Made by a program: the position numbers and the translations under genes
The notes under the pieces: model-generated
Told to the model about the DNA's origin: nothing
Seen by the model: only the letters and a program-made list of their open reading frames with translations
Database searches by the model: none
Source of the DNA: Nitrososphaerota archaeon
GTDB lineage: Archaea > Thermoproteota > Nitrososphaeria > Nitrososphaerales > Nitrosopumilaceae
Assembly: GCA_028867395.1 (NCBI GenBank)
Contig: JAGWGO010000016.1
Coordinates: forward strand, 1 to 13,555
DNA: 13,555 nt
Reading direction: 5' to 3'
Shown: piece after piece, positions 1 through 6,951 of the stretch
How the letters are laid out: the number at the start of each line of letters is the position of its first letter
How positions within the stretch are numbered: the first letter of the stretch is position 1

Positions 1-413
1 TTCAGGGCAAGCAACTGTTTTCCGTCACAGTCTGATTTTGTCTCAATCGAATACGGCATGATGGTATAGTTGCCGTTTTTCTCCTGCAGGAAGAATAGTA
101 CTCTGTCTCCCACATGATAAATTCTTGAATAGGGGTTGAAGTTCTTGCTTCCAGTCCCATATGCTGTTATAGACTGCGTCGTATCCGCAGAGGATGGTTT
201 TAGGTATTCTTGTGGTTGTATGACATAGTGCGTTCGTGTATCGTTTTGTATTTCAGATGACGAGGTGACTTTTCCTACCACGATTATTGCGCTTTTGTTG
301 AAGAGTTGTTCTGTTGAAGGTACGATGAGCGGCGCGTATGCGCGATATTGAGAATTTGGCAACATTATGAAGATCATCAAAAGTGCAGTTATTGTAATCT
401 GTAGTGTTTTCAC
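1..413 (-). CDS. Secreted protein of unknown function, N-terminal part (runs off the left edge)
   Basis: The reverse strand is open from the window edge to the start, with no stop, so the 3' part is missing. The N-terminus is a typical signal peptide: MKTLQITITALLMIFIML followed by PNSQYRAYA, a plausible cleavage site. After it comes a beta-rich stretch with 'AIIVVGKVTSSSE', 'AYGTGSKNF' and 'YHVGDRVLFFLQEKNG', which suggests a small exported beta-barrel or OB-like domain; that fold is inferred from the pattern, not a recognised family. I chose GTG at 413 because an AT-rich TATA-like run (440-449) lies about 31 nt upstream and the resulting protein begins with Lys. ATG at 437 is the alternative and adds eight residues, but would sit only a few bases from that TATA run. 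An in-frame stop lies just upstream of 437. Export is fairly sure, function is unknown. Confidence 0.7.
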   Translation of the reverse strand, partial: MKTLQITITALLMIFIMLPNSQYRAYAPLIVPSTEQLFNKSAIIVVGKVTSSSEIQNDTRTHYVIQPQEYLKPSSADTTQSITAYGTGSKNFNPYSRIYHVGDRVLFFLQEKNGNYTIMPYSIETKSDCDGKQLLAL

Positions 414-439
414 GCTTGATATGGACGGTACAGGCATGG

Positions 440-449
440 TTTAAAAAAA
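440..449 (-). promoter_or_regulatory. TATA-like box of the secreted protein gene at 1-413
   Basis: Read on the reverse strand, a TTTTTTTAAA run lies about 31 nt before GTG 413 and only 3 nt before ATG 437. The spacing favours the GTG start if the transcript is leaderless. Confidence 0.35.
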
Positions 450-553
450 TGTCGCAACATTCTTCTGGTCTTACCTCACGATCATGATTTTCTTCAACTG
501 TCTGTGATCTTGGGTTGCTACTTTTCCAAAAATGTCAGGTTACAACACAATGA

Positions 554-1639
554 TTATTTTCTTGGGTTGTTTTGGTCCTTAAAGTAAGGCAATACAGTAG
601 ACGCAAACTTGTCTATTGAACCAAAGTATCCAGAACCCCAGAATCTTACAATAAAGTGGTTCACCCCTGACTTGATGAATCTTTCAAATACTGGTATGAT
701 ATCATCTGGCGTTCCCATGCCTATTGAGGAGCGTGCCACCTTGTCTGGGATTGTCTGAGCTGCCTCTCTCATCTTTACAATCCATTCTTGGTTCGACATT
801 GAATATTCTGTAAAGTATTTCTTGAAATCAAAACCTGCGATATCCTTGATCCCGTGCACCTTGAGAACCTCGGGCTTGAACAAGCTGACCTTTACTGCGT
901 TTTTCATCTTTGCCCATGCTGCCTCTGCATCATCTGCAAAGTATACGTCAATGTCAACTGCAAACTGGAAATTGGAAGGGTCTCTGCCATTCTCTTTTAT
1001 GGACTGCTTGATTGCTTTTGCATGTTCTTCATAAAGTTCTGGCGTGTATCCGATTGGAATCCACCCGTCTCCGTATTTTCCGCAAAGAGCAAGAGTCCTT
1101 GGCGCACCTGCTGCCATGTAGATTGGTGGGTGCGGGTCTCGTATCGGCTTTGCCTGCAAGCATGCCTCTTCAAGCTGGTAAAACTCTCCGTTGAAGCTTA
1201 CTCTTTGTTCAGGAGAAGAGCCAAAAAGTAACTTGATAACCTGTAACTGTTCTTCAAATCTTCCTACTGGTTTGTCCCATTGGATCTTGAACTCTTTGAT
1301 GTTCTGTGCCTCTCCTGCGCCTATTCCAAGGGTTCCCCTTCCATGTGAGACTCTGTCAAGTGTAATTGTAGCAAGTGCGATGTTTGACGGATGTCGTCTT
1401 ACGGCATCTGTTACACAGGTTCCAAGCTCTACCTTGTTTGTGATTGAAGCAATTGCAGAAAGCATAACCCAAGGGTCGTTGACTATGGCGTGGTTCCACT
1501 GGGGAACATTGCTGTGGTCCATGTACCAAATGGAATTGTATCCTACCTTGTCTGCAAGAACACATGCTGTTAGGATCTGGTCTTCAGTTAACCCAAGTCT
1601 AGCGACGTTCAACCCCTGCTGAATTCCAAACTTTATCAT
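554..1639 (-). CDS. LLM-class F420/flavin-dependent oxidoreductase (Mer-like)
   Basis: This 361-residue protein belongs to the bacterial-luciferase-like (LLM) TIM-barrel superfamily, which holds F420-dependent enzymes such as methylene-tetrahydromethanopterin reductase and F420-dependent glucose-6-phosphate dehydrogenase. Visible signs are the N-terminal 'MIKFGIQQG' strand, 'SIWYMDH' near residues 36-42, the 'GTCVTDAVRRHPSNIA' block at 73-88, 'VSHGRGTLGIGAGE' at 97-110 and 'PPIYMAAGAPRTLALCGKYG' at 171-190. Length is normal for the family. The substrate cannot be read from sequence. Thaumarchaea make F420, so F420 is the likelier cofactor, but that is inference. ATG 1639 is preceded by a TATA-like box at about 1676-1685, so it is probably its own short-leader transcript. 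No sequence links it functionally to its neighbours. Confidence 0.88.
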   Translation of the reverse strand: MIKFGIQQGLNVARLGLTEDQILTACVLADKVGYNSIWYMDHSNVPQWNHAIVNDPWVMLSAIASITNKVELGTCVTDAVRRHPSNIALATITLDRVSHGRGTLGIGAGEAQNIKEFKIQWDKPVGRFEEQLQVIKLLFGSSPEQRVSFNGEFYQLEEACLQAKPIRDPHPPIYMAAGAPRTLALCGKYGDGWIPIGYTPELYEEHAKAIKQSIKENGRDPSNFQFAVDIDVYFADDAEAAWAKMKNAVKVSLFKPEVLKVHGIKDIAGFDFKKYFTEYSMSNQEWIVKMREAAQTIPDKVARSSIGMGTPDDIIPVFERFIKSGVNHFIVRFWGSGYFGSIDKFASTVLPYFKDQNNPRK

Positions 1640-1675
1640 TTATTGAAACCTGTTGCAATTTGGTCATTAAGAAGC

Positions 1676-1685
1676 AATATTTAAG
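1676..1685 (-). promoter_or_regulatory. TATA-like box of the LLM oxidoreductase gene
   Basis: The reverse strand reads CTTAAATATT, centred about 41 nt before ATG 1639. That would give a leader of roughly 10-15 nt. Confidence 0.45.
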
Positions 1686-1768
1686 TCTGTAAGTAAAGAA
1701 TGCCACTCTCTTTTCAGGCAAAAAATGGAACCGAAACTTGTCAAAGACACGATTTTTTATCTGATATT

Positions 1769-3094
1769 TTACAATTTGACTCTGTAATAGTCCCATCTCT
1801 CAGGATCAAACTGTTTTACAAACTCTATTCTCTCGTTGCGTTTTATCCTCTCCTTTATCACATCTCGCAGGGCAAAGCTTGAGAGGTACTTGTATCCCTT
1901 GGACTGGGCCTGCATTAAAAACAAGAGGCGCATCTCGCGCCCTCCGCCCAATCCCCAATATCCCATTTTCAAAGCAATTGGTTCAAGAAATATTGTGTCA
2001 TGTTTGCTAAAGTGAGGATCGTCAATTGCTGGACGAAGCTTGTAACTTTCAAGTGATCTTCCCTTTACAAAACCGACTATAGGGCCGTTCTGATCACCAT
2101 ATCGTAATGTGTTTAGTAGTACATTTGGATCGTGAATGGATTCCTCAAATCCTGGTTTTGCAAACTGCAGTGGAGACGGCAACTCTTGGAAGATCTCATA
2201 AAGCGCAGACACAAATTCTTCTTTTTCCCTTGTCTTCATGGGGTCAATTGTCGGCACAAGTTGCACTTTGTCATAAATCACAGATGCCTGATTTTGGATC
2301 TCAGTCTGTCTGAGCTTCATAAATCCAAGCACATTGTCCATAAACGATTTGCGCATGACTCTTGGCAGAGCTTCCAAAATCTGGTTGCACATCTCCGACT
2401 CGTTGTTTAAGAGATCTTCAAAGTATGCAACAGAGCGCATGGCAATCAAGTTTGGATGCCATGCCAACGAGTGGGCGTTCTTTTTTGCCATCTCAAGTGC
2501 ATATGAAAAGTTTCCAAGTGCATAACCTCCTATTCTGTCTGCCACGGAGAGGAACCATCCAAGTTTTTTAAAGTGCTCAACACTTGCGGGATTGTCTCGT
2601 GTGATGTCTGCCATAGAGTAGAAATTATCGATTAGCAATTCTGCCTTCTCTTTTTTCTCGCCATTCCAAGGATATGTTGTTCTCAGTATCAGGGCAGCGA
2701 CAATGTTGGAATCAATATTTGCCTCCCTGAGCAACGCAGCTAGCATCTTGTCTGTCTTGACAAAGTTTACGGCGTCAGGCTCGTGAGGCTTGTCTATTCT
2801 TTTTTGTGGGTCATAGTCATGAAATAATGCTGAAGCAAACAAGTATTTCATGTCGTCTTTTGAGATGCTGTTTTGATTGCTATGCCATTGTGCTGCAACA
2901 AGTGTAACATAGGTCACCTCAAGCTCGTGGATTATGTTGTGATATCCGTAATAGTCAATTCCAAGGTCCTTTTGATGGAACAGGTCTATTGTATAATCCA
3001 GTATCTTTGAATAGCAAGGCAGGTCAAAGCCAGCCTCGGTTAGGAGTCTTAGTATCCTCTCTCTCCAATAGTCAGTGCTGTATAGCTCTTGCAT
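1769..3094 (-). CDS. HD-domain phosphohydrolase-like protein with C-terminal GNAT-like region
   Basis: The 441-residue protein has two parts. Residues about 30-230 look like an HD/PDEase-type metal-dependent phosphohydrolase: 'YHNIIHE' (H52, H56), 'ALFHDYD' (H92-D93) and 'LSVADRIGG' (D186) are spaced as in that fold, where these residues bind two metals and hydrolyse phosphoesters such as cyclic nucleotides. Residues about 335-441 resemble an N-acetyltransferase: 'GPIVGFVKG' could be a central strand, and 'GLGGGREMRLLFLMQAQSKG' followed by 'YKYLSSFALRD' resembles the acetyl-CoA pyrophosphate loop and following helix. The HD call is good. The GNAT call rests on pattern only. Substrates are unknown; a nucleotide second messenger is one possibility. 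A TATA-like box at 3123-3132 sits about 33 nt before ATG 3094. The gene appears to be transcribed alone. Confidence 0.75.
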   Translation of the reverse strand: MQELYSTDYWRERILRLLTEAGFDLPCYSKILDYTIDLFHQKDLGIDYYGYHNIIHELEVTYVTLVAAQWHSNQNSISKDDMKYLFASALFHDYDPQKRIDKPHEPDAVNFVKTDKMLAALLREANIDSNIVAALILRTTYPWNGEKKEKAELLIDNFYSMADITRDNPASVEHFKKLGWFLSVADRIGGYALGNFSYALEMAKKNAHSLAWHPNLIAMRSVAYFEDLLNNESEMCNQILEALPRVMRKSFMDNVLGFMKLRQTEIQNQASVIYDKVQLVPTIDPMKTREKEEFVSALYEIFQELPSPLQFAKPGFEESIHDPNVLLNTLRYGDQNGPIVGFVKGRSLESYKLRPAIDDPHFSKHDTIFLEPIALKMGYWGLGGGREMRLLFLMQAQSKGYKYLSSFALRDVIKERIKRNERIEFVKQFDPERWDYYRVKL

Positions 3095-3122
3095 TGGAAC
3101 TTTCAGTAGGTTGGATCTGGTA

Positions 3123-3132
3123 GCATAAAAGG
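3123..3132 (-). promoter_or_regulatory. TATA-like box of the HD/GNAT-like gene
   Basis: The reverse strand reads CCTTTTATGC, centred about 33 nt before ATG 3094, which suits a leaderless or very short-leader transcript. Confidence 0.4.
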
Positions 3133-3222
3133 TTAATCAGAATAGAAAGGTCATATCGGCAAAAACAAGCATTAAAGATGAATATTAAAGTGAAAAAAGC
3201 GTAGAAGGTATCAGGTTACTTG

Positions 3223-4167
3223 CTACAGTTTGCCGTTTACTATGTCCTGTAGTAAGACCATGACGTCTTGCTTTGTCACAGGAATCGGGTTTGGATCAAG
3301 ATGTCCCTTGTCTGTCATCACAACATCTGCTGCCTGATCGATTGGAGCTTTGAGTGTGAGCTTGTCAAACTTTAGCTTCTCAATTACTTCCTTGAACTTG
3401 TCGTAGAATATTGACTTGTTGAACTTGTGTGCAACAGTGGTACATGACGAAAGCGAGTATCCGTGTGGCACTCCCTCGTTTGAAAATACGTATGACAGCG
3501 CATGTCCTAGTGTTGTAGATGCGTTGCCAAAACCAATTCCTGATAGCATTGAACCAAACGGATAGTTCTCTGGCTTGTTGTTCATTATTGCGTCATACAG
3601 AACATCAAAGGCAGACTTGCACAACATCTTTGTAAACTCATTGCCTCTCTTGCTGTCGTATCCTTCTGTGGCTTGTGCACATGCATCGCAGACAGAATTT
3701 TTGACAATGGCTTCGGGAGTTCCGTCCATAAAGTACGAGTCTATTACTGCAACATCTGCAAGGAATCTCTCGTCTTGCAGCAACTTCTTTTTTCCCTCAA
3801 ACTTGAGGACACAGTATGTTGTCATCTCTGCTCCTGTGCCAAAGGTCGTCGGGATGAGAATCTTTGGAACCTTCATCTCAGCACTTGCATATTTTGCGAC
3901 ATCAAGTGAGCTGCCGCCTCCAAGTCCAATTATGACTGAAGGATTCTTTGGCTTGAACTCTGATATTACCTTGTTTACTGTCTCAATTGATGGCTCTGGC
4001 TCTACCTTGTCGTATAGCATATAGTCTGTAATCTTCATCCTTGTCAACCACTTTTTTGATACATCGGGAGGAGCTGTTGTAACAACAAGAGCATTTTTTG
4101 GATATTGTGTTTCTGATAATGCGTCTTTACCAAAGTTAATTGTTTTTGGGATTCTTACTGTGTGCAT
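3223..4167 (-). CDS. Iron-type alcohol dehydrogenase, probable malonic/succinic semialdehyde reductase
   Basis: At 314 residues it is a short member of the iron-containing (type III) alcohol dehydrogenase family, usually about 380 residues. It shows the NAD(P)-binding 'GLGGGSSLDVAK' at 81-92, 'PTTFGTGAEMT' at 106-116, and metal-site segments 'VCDACAQATEGY' (159-170) and 'GHALSYVFSNEGVPHG' (221-236). Family metal ligands would be D161, H222 and H235; the position normally held by a fourth ligand, His, is Q165. In Nitrosopumilus maritimus a protein of this family reduces malonic semialdehyde to 3-hydroxypropionate in the 3-hydroxypropionate/4-hydroxybutyrate carbon-fixation cycle. I infer the same role here from lineage and short length. 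A glycerol- or general aldehyde-reductase role is not excluded. ATG 4167 lies about 26 nt after a good TATA box, so the mRNA is probably leaderless. Confidence 0.82.
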   Translation of the reverse strand: MHTVRIPKTINFGKDALSETQYPKNALVVTTAPPDVSKKWLTRMKITDYMLYDKVEPEPSIETVNKVISEFKPKNPSVIIGLGGGSSLDVAKYASAEMKVPKILIPTTFGTGAEMTTYCVLKFEGKKKLLQDERFLADVAVIDSYFMDGTPEAIVKNSVCDACAQATEGYDSKRGNEFTKMLCKSAFDVLYDAIMNNKPENYPFGSMLSGIGFGNASTTLGHALSYVFSNEGVPHGYSLSSCTTVAHKFNKSIFYDKFKEVIEKLKFDKLTLKAPIDQAADVVMTDKGHLDPNPIPVTKQDVMVLLQDIVNGKL

Positions 4168-4189
4168 AAAACCATAAGATTTCTAATTA

Positions 4190-4197
4190 TTAATATA
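4190..4197 (-). promoter_or_regulatory. TATA box of the iron-type alcohol dehydrogenase gene
   Basis: The reverse strand reads TATATTAA inside a longer AT-rich run, centred about 26 nt before ATG 4167. This is the expected spacing for a leaderless archaeal mRNA. Confidence 0.55.
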
Positions 4198-4460
4198 GCT
4201 TGGGGTTACATTTGATTTTTTTTAATATGAATCATTTTTCTATGGTTGGAAACACTAGACAAATTTTAAGAAACGGTTTCATCTTGTCACAGAAGGTTGA
4301 AACTAACCTGTAGAGTTTACACGAGGTAATAGTTTGAAACAATTTTTCATTGCCTAAATCAATCAGAAATCAAACAATAAAACTAAACTTGTATCATTCT
4401 ATAATTGGGCGTTATTGATAATCTTTGAGATAAAAAGTACGAATGGGAACGATGGTGTGA
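4198..4460. other. AT-rich divergent intergenic region, no gene seen
   Basis: This is the body of the only gene-free stretch over 300 bases (4168-4494). The promoters of the two divergent genes occupy its edges. Between them I see no ORF of note, no tRNA-like T-loop and no tandem repeat. Two small inverted repeats are present: GAAAC-G-GTTTC near 4272-4282, and a bulged GGTT/AACC hairpin near 4291-4313. Both are weak. A small RNA or a regulator site is possible but nothing in the sequence proves it. Confidence 0.5.
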
Positions 4461-4461
4461 T

Positions 4462-4484
4462 TTTTATATCTAAAAACTGGAGGG
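4462..4484 (+). promoter_or_regulatory. TATA box (4462-4469) and Shine-Dalgarno-like GGAGGG (4479-4484) of the gene at 4495
   Basis: TTTTATAT is centred about 29 nt before ATG 4495. GGAGGG lies 10 nt before the ATG. If transcription starts at the usual distance from the TATA box, the GGAGGG would fall at or just upstream of the RNA end, so its use as a ribosome-binding site is uncertain. Confidence 0.45.
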
Positions 4485-4494
4485 TAGTAAGAAA

Positions 4495-4797
4495 ATGAGC
4501 CCAAAAAATGCAGACGAGACAATTTCTAAAATCGATTCCATGATTAGAGTTCTGTCAAAAGCTTCTCCCCACGGAAACATACTTGAACAAGACGATATCA
4601 AGGCGTTAAACGAGGTAGAATCAGAAGACCAGCTAAAGCTTGCAGATAGACTGGAAGACATGATAATATTTCTAAAAGACGAACCAGACAACAAGAGAAA
4701 GATACTTGAATCTCACGACTTGGTAATGGACGAGTTTGGACACATAGAGCCGGTCCGCGATGCCTTGAGCTCGGTAAAGTCGTACTTTTTGAAATAA
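4495..4797 (+). CDS. Small acidic helical protein of unknown function
   Basis: The 100-residue product is highly charged, has no Cys and no membrane segment, and looks all-helical. The stretches around residues 10-22 (SKIDSMIRVL), 31-60 and 82-98 (PVRDALSSVKSYF) have amphipathic spacing. I do not recognise a family; it reads as a soluble cytoplasmic protein typical of lineage-restricted thaumarchaeal hypotheticals. It is divergent from the alcohol dehydrogenase and convergent with the zinc-ribbon gene: its stop (4797) is 2 bp from the other gene's stop (4800). It has its own TATA box and a GGAGGG motif. Codon use and a good promoter make it likely real. Confidence 0.75.
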   Translation: MSPKNADETISKIDSMIRVLSKASPHGNILEQDDIKALNEVESEDQLKLADRLEDMIIFLKDEPDNKRKILESHDLVMDEFGHIEPVRDALSSVKSYFLK

Positions 4798-4799
4798 AG

Positions 4800-5807
4800 T
4801 TACATGCCTACGCTGTTAATTGCTGCGCCAGAGTTTGCGTCAACTATTAGGATTATCTTCTTTCCCTTATGATCATACCTTGCAAACCATATCGGAACAT
4901 GCAAAAGCTCGCCGCTTGAGACCTCTTCTTCTGTCTGCATCTGCTGTATCATGTGATACTTTGAGTGAGCTTTTTCAGACTGGAGCCTGTCTGCAATTGT
5001 CTTTGCCTGGCTTTTTGCACCGTCCTCGTTTATGTCACCGTTTAGAATCTTGACTGATTTTGGAATCTTTTTTGGATCAAAGTCTACTCGCCCGTCAAGC
5101 GCAAACTCGTAATCATGAGGCTGGTACAATGTTAGTGCCTTTAGTGCAATTACCGGAGTATTGTAGTTCTCATCAAGTGTATAGGCCTTCTTGGTGTTTG
5201 CAGAGCCCATCATTCCTCCACCTCCAAGCATACTTCCCATGAGCATGCCGTCCATCATGCCCATGCCCATTCCGTCTCTCCTGTCACCAAATCCACCTCC
5301 TCCCATTGCACCGCCCATCACTCCAAACAGTGCAGCTGTGGTTGCAATGCTTCCGACCTCTGCTGCAATGTCTGTTGCAACAAGATTGGTTCTTGCAGCA
5401 ACGGGAATTATCCAGTATGGAACCATGCTCAAGTTTATCTCTTCAAGGTTTGACGACTCTTGCAAGTGCCTGTGGAGCAGACCCTTGTCCATCATCTTTT
5501 TCAGTCTTGATGTAATGTCATCCTTGTCAAGAATCGTAATTGAGAGCATCGAGTGCTTTGCAATGTTTTTCCATCCAGAGTTCTCAAGGGTAACGCTACT
5601 GCCGCAGTATTCGCATGTTATGACCATCTCTCCAAATTTTGGAGCAATAGGAGCACCGCAACTTGGACACTTGATCTCTTTTACTCCGTCCGATGGCTGC
5701 ACAGGTGGCTGCTCGGTTGGAGCCTCCTGCGACTGTTGCTTTGCGCCGCATTTGAAGCAAAAGGCCGCGTCGTCTGGAAGTTGGGAACCGCATTTGAGAC
5801 AATACAT
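4800..5807 (-). CDS. Double zinc-ribbon protein with Gly/Met-rich segment
   Basis: This 335-residue protein begins with two zinc ribbons: C3-x2-C6 ... C17-x2-C20, and C47-x2-C50 ... C65-x2-C68, joined by a Pro/Gln-rich linker. Residues 85-160 form a mixed domain with 'MVPYWIIPVAART'. Residues 163-202 are extraordinarily rich in Gly and Met (for example 'GMGMGMMDGMLMG'). The C-terminal half (205-335) is predicted alpha/beta and ends with 'HVPIWFARYDHKGKKIILIV'. It is the last gene of the minus-strand cluster: its ATG lies 10 bp after the stop of the SPFH gene, with a Shine-Dalgarno AGGAG that overlaps that stop, so the two are probably translated from one mRNA. I infer a membrane- or SPFH-associated scaffold role. 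The exact function is unknown. Two intact ribbons argue for zinc or another metal bound structurally. Confidence 0.8.
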   Translation of the reverse strand: MYCLKCGSQLPDDAAFCFKCGAKQQSQEAPTEQPPVQPSDGVKEIKCPSCGAPIAPKFGEMVITCEYCGSSVTLENSGWKNIAKHSMLSITILDKDDITSRLKKMMDKGLLHRHLQESSNLEEINLSMVPYWIIPVAARTNLVATDIAAEVGSIATTAALFGVMGGAMGGGGFGDRRDGMGMGMMDGMLMGSMLGGGGMMGSANTKKAYTLDENYNTPVIALKALTLYQPHDYEFALDGRVDFDPKKIPKSVKILNGDINEDGAKSQAKTIADRLQSEKAHSKYHMIQQMQTEEEVSSGELLHVPIWFARYDHKGKKIILIVDANSGAAINSVGM

Positions 5808-5814
5808 GACTTTA

Positions 5815-5819
5815 CTCCT
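5815..5819 (-). promoter_or_regulatory. Shine-Dalgarno AGGAG before the zinc-ribbon gene
   Basis: AGGAG overlaps the TAG stop of the SPFH gene (5818-5820) and lies 7 nt before ATG 5807. In a window dominated by leaderless-looking genes, this internal ribosome-binding site supports an operon with coupled translation. Confidence 0.6.
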
Positions 5820-6903
5820 AAGATGTCTTCAGCTGCTTACCACAGCTAGGGCAGAACTTTGAGTCACTTGCAATGTGTGCTCCGCACTGGGGGCAAAGCA
5901 TTCCCTCTTGTGGCTTTGGCTGTTGAATTGGTTGCTGACTTGAACCGCAGTTTGGGCAGAAATTATTGTTAACTGGCATCATCATTCCGCACTTGACACA
6001 CTGTCTCATTGGAGGCTGATACATTCCTTGTCCCATCTGTCCTGCCATGACATAGCCAAGCCCGGTGCCAGCTCCCAAGCCTACGCCCAGACCTGCTCCG
6101 ATGCCTGCAACGCCACCAGGATTTTTTGCAGCATCTGTCATTGCCTGCCCTGCTTGGTACTGCAGATAGTTGACTCCAAGCACGGACATTTGTGATCTTG
6201 TATCTATTGCCTTTTGAACCTCTTCTGGGAGGCTTACAGTAAGTCCTGATATCTTGTTTATCTCAATTCCATACTGGCCAAAATTGGTTGGACAGTTGGC
6301 AAGCACGACCTGCTCTACATTTTGAAGATTTGCAGCAAGTTCTGTCACCTTTAGGCCGTTGTCTTTCATCTTTCCTATTGCGTTGAATACTAACAGAATC
6401 ATCTGTTCTTTCAGTCTTGACTCTATCTCATCTGATGTCTGGACCGCAAAGGTTCCTACAAACTGATTGACAAAGTTTTCTGGCTGGGATATCTTCCATC
6501 TATATTCTCCAAATATCCTCAGGTTGACAATTCCAAATACTGGGTCTACAAACTGGTATGGCTGCGTTGAGCCAAATTTGCCATCAAGGTACCTGTTTTG
6601 TAAGTAGTATACTTCGGCTGCCTGTTGAACTCCGGTGAAGAACTTTAGGAGGTTGCCAACAATTGGCGCGTTAAAATCTGTAAGTGCGTATCTGTTTGGT
6701 TTGTCAAAATATGTCAAAACCTTTCCGTCTCTGAAAAATACTGCAATCTCGTCTTCTCTTACCACGATGTTATCGTTTAGCCTAATCAAACGTGGGACTT
6801 TCCACATTATGTTGCCTTCCTTGTACTGCGAGTCCCACTCAATGGTAGTTGATCCTACTACGCTACCTCCACCAAAGTTTGGGTCTTTTTTATGTCCGAA
6901 CAT
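5818..6903 (-). CDS. SPFH-domain (YdjI-like) protein with two C-terminal zinc ribbons
   Basis: The 361-residue protein resembles the YdjI / 'virion core protein' branch of the SPFH (stomatin-prohibitin-flotillin-HflK/C) superfamily, peripheral membrane proteins that assemble into scaffolds. Supporting stretches are the N-terminal 'TTIEWDSQYKEGNIMWKVP' and 'IRLNDNIVVREDEIAVFFRDG' (40-60), 'FGIVNLRIFGEYRWKISQPE' (123-142) and the helical 'LKEQMILLVFNAIGKM' (164-179). A Gly-rich hydrophobic run follows at about 263-284. Two zinc ribbons end the protein: C302/C305/C316/C319 and C337/C340/C351/C354. No true transmembrane helix is clear; membrane contact may come from the SPFH domain or the Gly-rich run. 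It is the middle gene of a three-gene cluster, 48 bp after the helical-protein gene and 10 bp before the second zinc-ribbon gene. The family call is good, the cellular role is inferred. Confidence 0.82.
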   Translation of the reverse strand: MFGHKKDPNFGGGSVVGSTTIEWDSQYKEGNIMWKVPRLIRLNDNIVVREDEIAVFFRDGKVLTYFDKPNRYALTDFNAPIVGNLLKFFTGVQQAAEVYYLQNRYLDGKFGSTQPYQFVDPVFGIVNLRIFGEYRWKISQPENFVNQFVGTFAVQTSDEIESRLKEQMILLVFNAIGKMKDNGLKVTELAANLQNVEQVVLANCPTNFGQYGIEINKISGLTVSLPEEVQKAIDTRSQMSVLGVNYLQYQAGQAMTDAAKNPGGVAGIGAGLGVGLGAGTGLGYVMAGQMGQGMYQPPMRQCVKCGMMMPVNNNFCPNCGSSQQPIQQPKPQEGMLCPQCGAHIASDSKFCPSCGKQLKTS

Positions 6904-6951
6904 CTATCATACACTTTGTACTTTTCTTCTTATTATCATTTTCATCAATTC

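Noticed and set aside
1191..1622. 143-residue plus-strand open frame opposite the LLM oxidoreductase
   Set aside because: It is a shadow of a well-supported gene; its Cys/Ser/Pro-rich translation shows no domain.
3575..4024. 149-residue plus-strand open frame opposite the alcohol dehydrogenase
   Set aside because: Antisense shadow; the minus strand has the GGGSSLD and metal-site motifs.
4168..4494. tRNA or other structured RNA in the long gap
   Set aside because: No acceptor/T-arm pattern and no GTTCRANNC-like T-loop on either strand; the small hairpins are too weak to call.
5191..5862. 223-residue plus-strand open frame opposite the zinc-ribbon gene
   Set aside because: It is antisense to 4800-5807, its composition mirrors the Gly/Met-rich codons (long runs of Pro, Met, Ser), and the minus-strand frame has intact zinc ribbons and an operon-style ribosome-binding site.
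6901..6951. Independent promoter for the SPFH gene in the 48-bp gap
   Set aside because: The gap is AT-rich enough to contain a TATA-like match (about 6928-6938), but AT-richness alone is weak evidence, and the close same-strand spacing fits co-transcription as well.
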